Below, piece by piece: positions 46,443 to 57,283 of a DNA stretch of 64,000 nt. Position 1 is the first letter of the stretch; the number at the start of each line of letters is the position of its first letter. A program made the position numbers and the translations under genes. Under the pieces are notes generated by a model. It saw only the letters and a list, made by a program, of their open reading frames with translations, searched no databases and was not told the DNA's origin. Where the stretch lies: contig CM060698.1 in NCBI GenBank assembly GCA_030686995.1, positions 139,020,606-139,084,605 of the forward strand, given 5' to 3'. This stretch comes from Artemisia argyi. Taxonomy: Eukaryota > Streptophyta > Magnoliopsida > Asterales > Asteraceae.

Positions 46443-46639
46443 CTCCCTCCCTCTCAAAATTATTGTCCATATTTTCTTTTTTGGATGTCTCAAAATAATT
46501 GTCCACTTTTCTTATTTAGTAAAAACTAGAGAATCTAATGGAGGAATATTCTATTTTGGTGGTTGAAAATGAAAGTGACTCCGCTTTTCTTAAACTTTGC
46601 AATTTCTCTTTCATGACAATAATTTTGAGACGGAGGGAG
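46443..46639. mobile_element. Stowaway MITE, 197 bp
   Basis: CTCCCTCCCTCTCAAAATTA ... TAATTTTGAGACGGAGGGAG, inverted ends of over 25 bp, flanked by TA on each side. Typical Tc1/mariner-derived Stowaway. Lies about 100 bp upstream of the probable leader exon of gene 3. Confidence 0.93.
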
Positions 46640-46737
46640 TAAATTACAGGGTGCCGCAGCTGCATTGCGTTGACAGTGTATTTTTTAATGCATGATGGCT
46701 AGATACAATTGACCCAATTTTTCCCCCTTCATATATC

Positions 46738-46797
46738 AGTCGAACATCTTCAACTACTAAAAGAAAATTTGATCAACAAAAATCATCAAAGCGTCTG
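46738..46797 (+). other. Probable 5' UTR exon of gene 3
   Basis: Matches 38758-38816 of gene 2 and ends at the donor CTG|GTAAG. The intron to the acceptor ahead of the ATG at 49178 would be about 2.4 kb, longer than in gene 2 because of inserts. Confidence 0.45.
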
Positions 46798-47965
46798 GTA
46801 AGTTTTAACTCATTTTGTTACACGTACTCTTGTAAATCTATTTCAATTGCATGTTGTTCCATTTGGTCGAGTTAACCAAAAACCCACGTATCTTGAAACT
46901 ACAAATAATAGGGATGATTCAATAATAATTAGGGCTTGTGGTTTTATTATGATTTAAGGCTTAATTATGTTTATTCGGGTCTATATGGGTTTGGTTTCCG
47001 GTTGTAGATGAGTCTAAATAGGTCCGTGTCTAGACCCGCGACCTGTTGGTTAAATATTACTAGTACTACTTATTACACTTTCTATCAAGTACCAAATTAG
47101 ACCATCTATAATATTTAGCGGGACCCAACTAGACTCCTTACGTTCTTACTACATATTTATCCAACTAGACCCATATTTAACCGATGGGTCTCAAATTGCC
47201 ACCTCTAATTTCGTGTTCGTAAGTAATCACTTGTTGCTATTTGAAGTTGGTTGCCCATGAATCTAAACCTAATTAGTTGAGTTAGCTCATTTGGTTGGTA
47301 TATTGAGTGAAAGGCTGAAAGCTAATGCATGTATAGTTTCATGAAATATTAGTAGGCTACCCCTTTTAATTTGAAGCAAAAACTTTCTTTGGCATTTACA
47401 TGTATATATTGATGATAATGGTCTTCTGTTGATGGATATGTTTGTATGGAAATGTTTACTTTAGCGGCTATGAATTGATGTTACAAAACAGTTTGTTTAT
47501 AATAAAATTGGCAATGTACAAAACAATTGATGGACCTTGAGTAACTCAACATTTAAATTTGATGTTTGATTGACTTTCAAAGGCGAACAAAAAAGTGTTT
47601 AATATGCCACTAATAGAAGACAAACAACAACAAGAAAACCCAATCCCGCCGGGGAAGGGTATGGGGGAGGTATAATATAGACAGATCCTACCCCTACCCC
47701 AGGATAAACCTGGGAGTAGAGAGACTGCCACTAATATGAAGACCATTTGTTTATTTCCCTTTTTGTGTTTGTATTTCACGAAATATGAGTCGATGCACCA
47801 GTTGTTGGTTGTTGCCACTTGCTGCTTTTAATCAGTGTGGAATTTGTATTTCACGATATTTGAGTCGATGCATCAGTTGGTGGTTAAATAGGTATTGTAT
47901 CTATCTAACAATTGGTCGGCATCAAATTTCAACTATGACATTTGTTTAGTTATGGGTCATTATTA

Positions 47966-48155
47966 GGGAATGGATCCACTAAGAAGAAAAATAAAAATAA
48001 GAAGAATGAGAAATGTTTTCAACCACACATTTCAAATGTAGAAGGAGAATTTCATGGAAGATGCATCTCTTTTTGTAGATGCATATGAAATGTGCGGATG
48101 TGGTTATTTCTCATCCTTCTCATTTTACTTTTATTTTTTATTTGATCCTTACTCA
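47966..48155. mobile_element. Fold-back MITE, likely Mutator-like, in the gene 3 leader
   Basis: About 190 bp that is largely one inverted repeat (arms carry GGATC, aataaaaataagaagaatgag, aaccacacatttca, gatgcatct) around a small loop at about 48070. A 9-bp direct repeat TCATTATTA flanks it (47957-47965 and 48156-48164), as expected for Mutator-like elements. No coding capacity. Confidence 0.6.
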
Positions 48156-48643
48156 TCATTATTAATCTCTATTTGGTCAACTCTGTGAATCAAATAAAAA
48201 GGTTTTTCATCTACCTCCCATTTATTTGACATATTCACGGGTCTTTTGTTTTTTTACATTGCATCTTGAAATAAAATCAAAGTTAAATAAAAGCTCTTTC
48301 TAACTACCTACTATACTAGAATAAACCTCCTATCATTAACGAGATATTTTAGTTTTTTTCTTATTGGTTACATTCTATTCTAGCATACGAAACAAACATA
48401 TGTAATTAGTAATGAAAATGAATCATTCCATTCATTCATTTATCGCGTTACGTTGTTCATTCCTTTCATTTTATTATTTTATTCCATCCTGCATTTTGCT
48501 ACACCTAATTACCCCGCATAAGATGCACCGTGAGGAACTTGAATCTGACCGATTGATCTCTACACTTTTAAGGCGTGAACTAATTACATATTTGTGACTT
48601 TGTGTACGATTATGAATGGGTGCTTAGTTGTTTTTGTTTTCTT

Positions 48644-48647
<4 letters not shown>

Positions 48648-48674
<27 letters not shown>

Positions 48675-48675
48675 C

Positions 48676-48711
<36 letters not shown>

Positions 48712-48714
48712 TTC
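48648..48714. repeat. Poly(T) tract and (ATT)n
   Basis: A T run of about 26 is followed by a TTATTATT microsatellite, in the leader of gene 3. Confidence 0.9.
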
Positions 48715-49177
48715 TTTCTTTTTTATTTTTAGACTAAGTGCGATAATTTTTTTTTTTATATATATAATTGCAGTTATAAATGTGATCATCATATGCAAGT
48801 TTATAACCCGCAAAAAACTTAACAAAATGTTGCACATTTTTAGAAGCGTGTAAAGAGAATGCACTATTGACTGCAAGTTTGCTAATTTAGTGCTGAAAAC
48901 GCTTCTGAACTGCACTTGGTGAAGTTAAGTTATTAGTAGCCTTATGCAAGTTAATACAAGCTCTTATTAATGGGCATTTGATCTTGAGGCTATGGAATAG
49001 CATTCATGTCCATTTTATATTTTTTTCAATTGACATAGTGTAGATGTTCAGAATGTTTTAAGTCTTGCATTGCCTTCCAAAAAATTAAGAAAATAAGTAT
49101 TAATAAAGTTATTAATATGATATAGATGCATACGTAAATGACTTGATGTATGGTTTTTTTTTATGCATGCCACAGTG

Positions 49178-50642
49178 ATGATGGCATCTACATCGAAGTC
49201 AAATCAACGAAACAGGGATTGGTTGGAGCTTCCATCTGATATAATGGCCAATATATTCTCAAGACTTTGTATCAGTGATATACTTGAAAATGCCCAAAAA
49301 GTGTGCACGGCTTGGCGTAAAATCTCCAAGGACCCTGCTATGTGGAGAGTCATCAATATGAATGACTTGTTTGATCCAAATGAATCAGATGAAGATGAAG
49401 ATGAAGAGGAAGAGGAAGAGGAAGAGGAAGAGGAAGAGGAAGAAAAAGTGGTAGTAAACTCAAAAAGAAAGATGAAGATGAAGGTGTGTAAGCATCTTGT
49501 GGATAGAAGCCAAGGCCAATTGGTCGATCTCACCCTGGTGTCTACAAACAACGCTGAGATTCTTTTACATGTTGCTGAAAGGTATGGTAGCTAGTACTTA
49601 TATCTATGTGTGCACGGGTCATGATAATAGCAAACTATGTTCCGCTTATATTTTTTGTTCTTTATCCATCATATATTGTTTTAAATTGATTTATGAGCAA
49701 GTTATAAAGCATGAATTGCAGTTTAATAAACAGAACGTTAACTTGGGCTGATTTGGTCATTTATGCTTATTAATTCTTTCTGGTATACATTTGTTTGATT
49801 TCCTGATTGCACTATGTGGTTGCACTTTCACATATTCATATTTCATCACTGAGCAATTATCTTCTAATCTTTTTAATTTTTATCTATTAGAATTATAATG
49901 GTGGACTTAAGCTGGTAACCGGACTGTTATTTGTGATGCTAGATGAAGCTAGCATATGCTTGTGAAATAAGTCTATTAGTTCATGTTTTGTTAGTAAAGA
50001 TGTGGGGCTTCGCTACTTCAAATTGTGATGATTTTGCATATGCACCCCACTAAGGGAAGTTTCCTTACAAGTTTTTGTTTCTGTAACAGATCATGTCAAC
50101 TTTGACGTCTAGAAATGGTAAAAGGTGGTGATTATCCCGATTGGGTTGATGCTCTGGTCAACTTTCCATCATTGGAGGAACTCAACCTGTACTCGGTATA
50201 TATCAGTAAAGTAGATATCGAAGCTGTTGGTCGTTATTGCCCGATGCTAAAAACATTTAAAGTGAATAATGGAGCACGTGGAGTACTGTTACCAGATGAT
50301 GTCCAGATTAAATATCCTCAGTTTTTTAATGTGCTACCTATTGCTATTGGGAAAACCTTGCATGAGTTAAGGCATCTTGAACTTATTGGAAGCAACATGA
50401 CGAATGCAGCATTGCAGGTGATTCTGGATGGCTGTCCCCACCTTGAAACACTTGACTTGCGTGAGTGCGTGAACATTCGTCTTAAGGGAGATTTAGGGAA
50501 AAGATGTTATGAACAGATTAAATATCTAAAACGGCCCAATGATTCTCTTAAAGGTATTCCTCACATTTTTAAAAACCAGGGCCCCTATTCAACTTTGGAA
50601 TTGATGGCTTCTTTTTATAACAATCCAGGGTTATTAGACTGA
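49178..50642 (+). pseudogene. F-box/LRR gene 3, broken by two nonsense changes
   Basis: Same two-exon layout as genes 1 and 2: exon 1 49178-49581, intron, exon 2 from 50090. Exon 1 keeps an intact F-box and a long Glu run (about 16). In exon 2 the spliced frame meets TGA at 50103-50105, where genes 1 and 2 have AGA (CQLRRLEM becomes CQL-stop). A second TGA at 50640-50642 replaces the CGA of YDRIMC. Without read-through the product is 139 aa: F-box and acidic linker, no LRR. Such a protein could bind Skp1 but not substrate. The LRR part stays open from ATG 50115. An in-frame ATG also exists at 49163. Most likely a young pseudogene. Confidence 0.87.
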
Positions 50643-50719
50643 ATCATGTCACAATATCCTGTTTGATTTTGGAGACTGCAATGATCGTGTTGAATGTTGA
50701 TGATTTATTACACAACAAG

Positions 50720-50786
50720 GTGAGTCATTTGTAATGTTGCATTTCAAGATACTAATTGTGTCTGGTTGTCATTTTCTTTTCTGCAG
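50720..50786 (+). other. Intron in the 3' UTR of gene 3 (vestigial)
   Basis: CAACAAG|GTGAGT to TTCTGCAG, 67 bp; the shortest of the three copies. The exon after it holds a 40-bp poly(T) run (50818-50857). Confidence 0.55.
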
Positions 50787-50813
50787 CTGTTGCCTGCAAG
50801 AAGTATCTTCGTG

Positions 50814-50860
<47 letters not shown>

Positions 50861-51545
50861 TTGCTTCAGAAACAAAGACGAGCTAATCTAAATTTGGTAG
50901 TTTATATCAAGCTGACATTTTTTGGTCTCTTATGTGTGCTTAAACTTTGCAAACACTGTTGTTTCTGGGATTATTTTCTGCTGATGAAGCTAAGGAGCTT
51001 TCTTTTTATGTCTTTTTACAACTTTTCTTTTGCTCCTATGAACAATCTTAATTTTGGTGTGGTATTAGTCGAATGGGCTGTCTTAGTAATAGTAGGCCTG
51101 CTCCCCTTTCAAGTTCTTGAAAGTTTTGCGGTTTTGCCTATCACAATTATTGATGCTACTTTATATGCTCAAAAGAGGATAATGTTTTTTTTTTTTGTTT
51201 TTTTTGTTTTTTTTTGTAAAAACTAACTGTACCATATAACATTATCAAAAGTTCTAACATATCCCGCCAAAATAAATAAATAATCAAAATTTAAAACCTC
51301 CAACATATCACCATATATTTTATACTTTCTATTTCATGAGTATTTGTATGCCCATTTGCTTGGATTTATCAGTTTCTTTGTTGAGTGTATAAGTTGAAAA
51401 TGGACATATGATTAACTTATTTATGGGTAAAAGATCCGATGGTTGTGGAGATAGTTGGGTAAAGGATTTGTTGGTTATGAGTTTATTTGCCAGTTGAAAA
51501 GTTAGAGCAGGGGTAAGTTGCCCTTCTCCTGCGTTATATCTTAAC

Positions 51546-51596
<51 letters not shown>

Positions 51597-51680
51597 GTGT
51601 TAAGTTACCGGCCCAGAAAGTCAAGTAGTGCATTAAAGAGGTGAGGCAAGCACATAACGTGCGTTAAATCTAATTGTGTG

Positions 51681-51713
<33 letters not shown>

Positions 51714-51951
51714 AACACAGCCCCTCTAACGGCTACTTTTAGCCTCGGTTTTCAAAAATAAAATTTTCATTTTCACCCCTATATTTTATAACCGTTGTAA
51801 CGGCTAGAAAGTTATAAAAAAAAATAAAAAATAAAAATAATTTTCAAACCCGTTTTATTACAACTATAAATACCATTCACCCTCACAACATTTTTTCACA
51901 CTTTCACTACTCTTTTAATCTACAATACATTTCTATTAGCTAAAAAAAATA

Positions 51952-53090
51952 ATGTCGGGCGGCAACAACAACGACGACTCGTTTACGAATATTCTCGGTG
52001 GTAGGTGGAATAACTCATACGCGGGTTCTTCCTCAAATCCAAACGAGGGTTCGTCAACACCGATTTGGGGTAACCCAAACGAATTCGGTTTGTCGAGTCA
52101 AGAAGCTTACGCACATCAAGCTTTCCAATATTGGAACGAAAGCCAACAAAACAACTTAAATTTCAATTTTCAAAATTTTCAATTCACTCAACAATCACAA
52201 CAATCCCAAAAGGAAAGATATGAAGTTCCGAAAACACCTACTTCTCCTCCAAAACCAAAAAGTCGTGGAAAACGTAAGGCAAAAAAATCCAAAGAACCTG
52301 TACAAGCCGAGGAAGAAGATGCTGAAAAAGTGAGGGAACGTTGGACGCCAAGTGAGGAAAAATTGCTTGCCAAGTGTTGGGTGGCATGTTCAGAGGATTC
52401 GAAGGTCGGGAGTTCCCAATCTAAGGATACGTTATGGCAACGGATAAGAGTCGAGTTCAATAGAATAAATCCAAAAGACCGCAACAAGGATATGCTACAA
52501 TATAAGTGGAAAACGTTGAACCGTGATTACAATAAGTTCAACGCTTTTTACAAAAAGGCGCAACGCGAGCAAAAAGTGGTGAAAGTGAAGTTGATATCCT
52601 AACACGGGCTAACCAACTGTATCGTCAAGAAAACCCACCGTTCACGAATGAAGAGGCTTGGAGCGTGTCACGTAAACATCGAAAATGGGACGCGCCGGCG
52701 ACGGTTGATTTAATCGGCGACGTCCCTAGCCAAACAAACGAGGCTTTGTTTGGTCATGATGAAGAACCACGGCCCATTTGAAAAAAGCGGGCTTCCAAGA
52801 AACAAAAATCCGAGACAACGACAAGCACCGGAGGCACGGCTAGCACTGGTGGTTCCTTTTCTTGGTTCAATTTCGGGGAGATGATGCGCGAAGAGTATCG
52901 GTCAAAACGTGAAGATGCGGCCAGGGCGTATCAAGCGACCGCAGCAAACCAAACCACACAACAAAGGTTGAGGGAGTTAGAATTTTTGATGTTCGACACT
53001 ACCGACAAAGATCCACAGTATGTGGCGTTGGTTAATACGGAGAAGGATCGAATCGCCAAGAAACTTGGGTTGCCTCCTCGTCAAGAATGA
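51952..53090 (+). pseudogene. Harbinger ORF1, Myb/SANT-like protein, best-kept copy
   Basis: From ATG 51952: an N/S/Q-rich leader (~1-85), a basic stretch (KPKSRGKRKAKKSKEP), then the Myb/SANT-like domain (RERWTPSEEKLLAKCWVACS, TLWQRIRVEF, LQYKWKTLNRDYNKFNAFY, ~residues 123-200), which in PIF/Pong elements binds the element ends and works with the transposase. An indel at the A run near 52573 shifts the frame, so the first ORF ends at 52602; the family sequence goes on in another frame (EEAWSVSRKHRKWD). A TGA at 52779-52781 breaks that frame too. The C-terminal NAM-associated part (MMREEYRSKREDAARAYQAT ... KLGLPPRQE) is open to 53090. Two defects only, so inactivation is fairly recent. Confidence 0.82.
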
Positions 53091-53139
53091 ATAATTATGT
53101 GATGTTGTGTTTTATTTATCGCGTACTTTTTTTAGTAGC

Positions 53140-53142
<3 letters not shown>

Positions 53143-53181
<39 letters not shown>
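53143..53181. repeat. Poly(T) tract, 39 bp
   Basis: T run 3' of ORF1, 45 bp before the nested LTR. Confidence 0.9.
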
Positions 53182-53186
<5 letters not shown>

Positions 53187-53703
53187 CGTAATGTAATGTG
53201 TTGGTTGAATTAATGTTATGTTTATTGTTGATATAAACAATGTATAAAAACGTTATTAATATCTTTCGATATCCTTAAGTTTTGACGATCACAAAATATA
53301 AGAACATTAAATGCAAAGTTAATACGTAAACAAGTTTTAAGCAAAGTTTATATCATCTCATCCAACATAATCACTTAAGGTATGAATAAACAAGTGACTA
53401 ATACATTTTATTATCAAAGGGATGTTTATTTAAATATTACAAAATTTATAAAATTAAATAAACTTATTATATATTTTTGAAAAATATTTTTGGTAATAAA
53501 GGAAAATGTTTTATTCATAATAAATATATGAATTCAAAATTTTTACCAAAATCAGTTAGTTTTTCACCAAATAAACTTTCCCCAGAAAAAGACAAGAAAA
53601 CTGCAGTTTTCGTTTGGGCGGCCCCCTTAATTTTAAGGGGGCCGGCACACAATTAAGGGGACCGGCCATGCTCCCCAGTCAGATTCTGTCAGAAATTTTT
53701 CCC

Positions 53704-53710
53704 TATAAAT
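53704..53710 (+). promoter_or_regulatory. TATA box 1 of the 5' LTR
   Basis: CCCTATAAATAC in the first copy of the duplicated segment. Confidence 0.6.
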
Positions 53711-53945
53711 ACTACCTAAAATCTGGAATTTTTCCCCACCTCTTGCACGAAAATTTTCAGATCCAAATCTCTCTAAACATCCTCCTAAAAACTCTTTGAT
53801 CATATAATTGTTAATCCTTGTTTCAAGTGATTCATTCCCTCACCTCTCATCCAAATCTGGAATTTTTCCAGATTCTATCAGAAATTTTTCTGTCAGAAAT
53901 CTGGAATCCATGCTCCCCAGTCAGATTCTGTCAGAAATTTTTCCC

Positions 53946-53952
53946 TATAAAT
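53946..53952 (+). promoter_or_regulatory. TATA box 2 of the 5' LTR
   Basis: Same CCCTATAAATAC 242 bp downstream in the second copy; this copy is the one that matches the single box of the 3' LTR (59624-59630). Confidence 0.6.
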
Positions 53953-54981
53953 ACTACCTCAAATCTGAAATTTTTCCCCACCTCTTGCACGAAAAATTTC
54001 ATATCCAAATCTCTCTAAACATCCTCCTAAAAACTCTTTGATCATATAATTGTTAATCCTTGTTTCAAGTGATTCATTCCCTCACCTCTCATCTCTCAAA
54101 GTGCAAGAGAATAATACTCCTTCAACATCAAGTTGTGAAATATTGTAGATTTGTGTATATAGTCTAGTTGTTGTGTACATTCATTGTAAAGGTGTGATAG
54201 TATTGTAACTAGATATATCTAGGAGTAGAAGTTGTGAATAGAAGTAGTGAGATATAAGTAGTGGTGTGTACAAGTTGTGAAGAAGGTGTGCCAAGTCGTG
54301 CAGAAGTTGTGTAGAAGATGTGAATAAGTTGTGACGAAGTTGTGGTGTGTATATTGGTGTGTAAGGTTTTCTCCGCTATAAGGGAGCTTGTTGACATAGT
54401 GAAGAAAACTCTCGAGTAGGTGACTCGAGGAGTGGAGTAGGGCAAGGAAGGTGTCCTTGTAGCCGAACCACTATAAATCATTTGTCTCGCGGTTAGATCT
54501 TTCCATATCTTACTTATTATCTTGCTTATATCGTTATTACTTTTGTAGACGTAGACGTATATATATAGTTGCTCATATAGTGCTAGTATTGATTTTACTT
54601 AAAGATCAAACAAAAGTTTCATTCACAAAACAAAGTTTTTTACAATCAAACTAAAAAGGTAACATACATTTAATTGATCATTTCGATCAAGTATAGTTTT
54701 CATACAAAATATAACTAAGGATTATAAAATAAACGTTTACTTACTTATCTCTCGTATATAGCTATAATTGTTTATATTATGCATGTGTTGATTTCACATA
54801 CTTAGTTTGCATTATTATTATTGCTCATACTTAGATATAGTTGTTCATATTGTTCAAGACTTGAATTCACATAAGATCGAATCAAAGTTTTAAAGAGTAA
54901 ACAAGACTTTTAAACAACTAAGTTTTCATAAAACTAAAAAGACGTAAAACTATTCAACCCCCCCTTCTAGTTTTTCACAAT

Positions 54982-54993
54982 TGGCATCAGAGC
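54982..54993 (+). other. Primer-binding site
   Basis: TGGCATCAGAGC, one base off the usual Met-tRNA site TGGTATCAGAGC, two bases after the LTR. Confidence 0.88.
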
Positions 54994-55046
54994 TACGTTA
55001 AACAAGATTTTTAAAATAAACTGTATTTTAAAACTTGAAACGATCC

Positions 55047-55850
55047 ATGGAATCTGAAAAATATTTAGAAGGGCAATCTATGCAAAGACCACCACTATTT
55101 GAAAGTGATGGTTTTCTTTATTGGAAAAATAGATTCAAAACTTATATGAAATCAAAAGATCTTGATCTTTGGCATGTCATTACCTTTGGTGATTTTCCCT
55201 CTATTCAATATAATTTTGAAACTAAAATGGATGAAATTGTATCTTTTAAAAAACAAAATGATGATTTGAAAAAGAAACTAGCAAAAAATAATGAGGCTAA
55301 AATGGTTATTTATAATGTGTTACCACGCAAAGAATATGAAAGAATTTTTATGTGTAAAACCGCAAAAGAAATTTGGGATTCTTTACTAATCACTCACCAA
55401 GGTAATAGTCAAGTTAAAGATAACAAAATAGATCTTCTTGTTCAACAATATGAACAATTTACGATTCCGGAGGAGGAATCAATAGATAATACTTTTGCTA
55501 GGTTTAACACTATCATCACAAGTTTAAAAGCACTTGATGAGAATTTTTCTAGTAAGAATTTTGTTAGGAAATTTCTTAGGGCTCTTCATCCAAAATGGCG
55601 AGCTAAAGTTACGGTGATTGAAGAATCGAAGAACTTGTCAAATCTTCAACTTGATGAGTTGATCGGCAACCTGAAAGTCTACGAAGCAATAATAAAGAAA
55701 GACTCCGAGATGGTCAATGGAAAAAGAGAGCAAAGCAAGTCAATTGCGTTGAAAGCTAGGAAGGAATCTAGTAACGAGGATAGCTCAACCTCCGAAAGTG
55801 ATGATGAAGAATATGCGATGGCCGTAAGAGACTTCAAGAAATTCCATTGA
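55047..55850 (+). CDS. Copia Gag (UBN2-type), C-terminally short
   Basis: 267 aa from ATG 55047, about 50 bases after the PBS. Capsid-type helices: [20 protein letters not shown], a Lys-rich coiled stretch ([15 protein letters not shown]), then [52 protein letters not shown] and the acidic [21 protein letters not shown]. Gag of this type is expected to continue into a zinc knuckle; here it stops at 55850, before any CCHC. The frame is intact, so a capsid-like protein without nucleocapsid could be made. An alternative in-frame TTG at 55035 is less likely. Truncation may be by deletion: TTCCATTGAAGA occurs at 55841 and again at 55930. Confidence 0.8.
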   Translation: MESEKYLEGQSMQRPPLFESDGFLYWKNRFKTYMKSKDLDLWHVITFGDFPSIQYNFETKMDEIVSFKKQNDDLKKKLAKNNEAKMVIYNVLPRKEYERIFMCKTAKEIWDSLLITHQGNSQVKDNKIDLLVQQYEQFTIPEEESIDNTFARFNTIITSLKALDENFSSKNFVRKFLRALHPKWRAKVTVIEESKNLSNLQLDELIGNLKVYEAIIKKDSEMVNGKREQSKSIALKARKESSNEDSSTSESDDEEYAMAVRDFKKFH

Positions 55851-57221
55851 AGATTTGGAAGTAGTTGGAATATCATCTACTAATGACTTCTATAAGTCAA
55901 CATGGTCACTTGATGTGCTTGAAGATATTCCATTGAAGACTAAAAGGTACGCGTTTCTTTTAAGTTCATCGCTATAATTTGCATGCTTAGATAAATGATT
56001 AGTTAGATTAATGCTTAGCTATACATATATATGTACATAATAGCTTATATTCTTATAACCTAGAAACATCATTGGTTGACTCTCCTAGGAATAAGATAAA
56101 ATTGTTCATTGCCGAACAAAATAGAAAATAGAAATCTTCTATATCCACTATTAGCAAACTCATGGTGATGAAGTGAAATGAGTTAAGTGGATCGATCGTT
56201 AATATAGAAGTAGGATTAGATCCCTCGCGTAAGAAAACTATGGATGAAACAAGCTCTCGTAGACTATGGCATTAAGTTAGATAAGCGTGCGAAAACAAAG
56301 GAACTATAGATGTTAGGTTATACCCCATTCAACACTCTCGCATCTAACATATATATTATCGTCTTCATTTCCTTTAGGATCATAGGATATGTAGAAACGA
56401 TAGCATGAGATAATAATAGGCTTAACCAATCCTCTTGAGCATGAGATCTTTAATAAACATTTTTTTTAAATATTTGATTTATAATATTTGTTGTCAAAAA
56501 TCTAATTTCTCTAAAAATATGAAAAAAAAAAAAACAAACTCACATTTTGGAAAATAGTTTTTCAAGTAACTATCCTACTTTTAAATAACATGTTTTCACT
56601 ATCAATATCCACATTTTTGTTTTGATCAAAACTAAAGATTGGGAAAATATCTTTTACCGTTCATTCACACATTTTGAAGTAAAAACCCAATCTATCTTAT
56701 TCAAATAACTCTCACATCTAACTGAAAACCTACTTTCAAACATTGTTGAAAAATGCTAAAAACGTCTCTTTTAAAAATCATGCATGGTGATCTCATATTT
56801 GTCATCTATATTTATATAAATGACACTTATAAGTGAACTAAATCAAATCAAGAGGACCATGGTTTGTTTATTAAGACTTTGTTTGTAACAAGTCTAGAAA
56901 TCCATGCTATCATAACTACCCACTTATTGCACATTGATACACATTAGGATTAATCCTCCTAGTTATGTAGTTATGAAATACTTGATGTTGCTTATTGTTT
57001 CCTAGCACTTATATTTTACTTGCTTGATGAGTGTGTTTACATGCTAGATGAAATTGCTTGTTTACTTAATCTCTTTGGTTAACATGCTTTGGCTACATAA
57101 TTGCCTACATAATTAGTATATGCTCTACTGCCTCAAAGAGTTGGACTTGTTTGAAACAAAAAACACAACCTTTATGCAATTCACTACCAAAAACCCTTTT
57201 CTGGCAATCTGGGAATCACCA
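55851..57221 (+). other. Interior of the gag-only element, no gene seen
   Basis: AT-rich sequence with no ORF or domain that I can recognise. No pol fragment on either strand. Confidence 0.6.
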
Positions 57222-57283
57222 GATGGGCGGCCCCCTTAATTATTAAGGGGACCGACCTCCAATTAAGGGGACCGGCCATCTGA
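57222..57283 (+). repeat. GC-rich hairpin copy of an LTR motif
   Basis: GGGCGGCCCCCTTAATTATT, then AAGGGGACCGACC and AATTAAGGGGACCGGCC. The LTRs carry nearly the same phrase (53617-53668; shortened in the 3' LTR at 59548-59586). The CCCCCTTAATT/AATTAAGGGG parts can pair. Confidence 0.7.

Larger units (their letters stand above)
53226..54979 (+). repeat. 5' LTR, with an internal duplication
   Basis: 1,754 bp. It contains two copies of a 184-bp core-promoter segment (53667-53850 and 53909-54092) with TATA boxes at 53704-53710 and 53946-53952; the 3' LTR has one. Downstream is a GT-rich tract of AGTTGTG motifs (54225-54350). Confidence 0.92.

Noticed and set aside
49204..49551. Serine-rich open frame antisense to gene 3
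   Set aside because: Mirror of the GAA/GAG repeat and the F-box exon; explained fully by the + strand gene.
54209..54481. Ser/Thr-rich minus-strand frame repeated at 59887-60171
   Set aside because: Both lie in the LTRs and come from AGTTGTG repeats.
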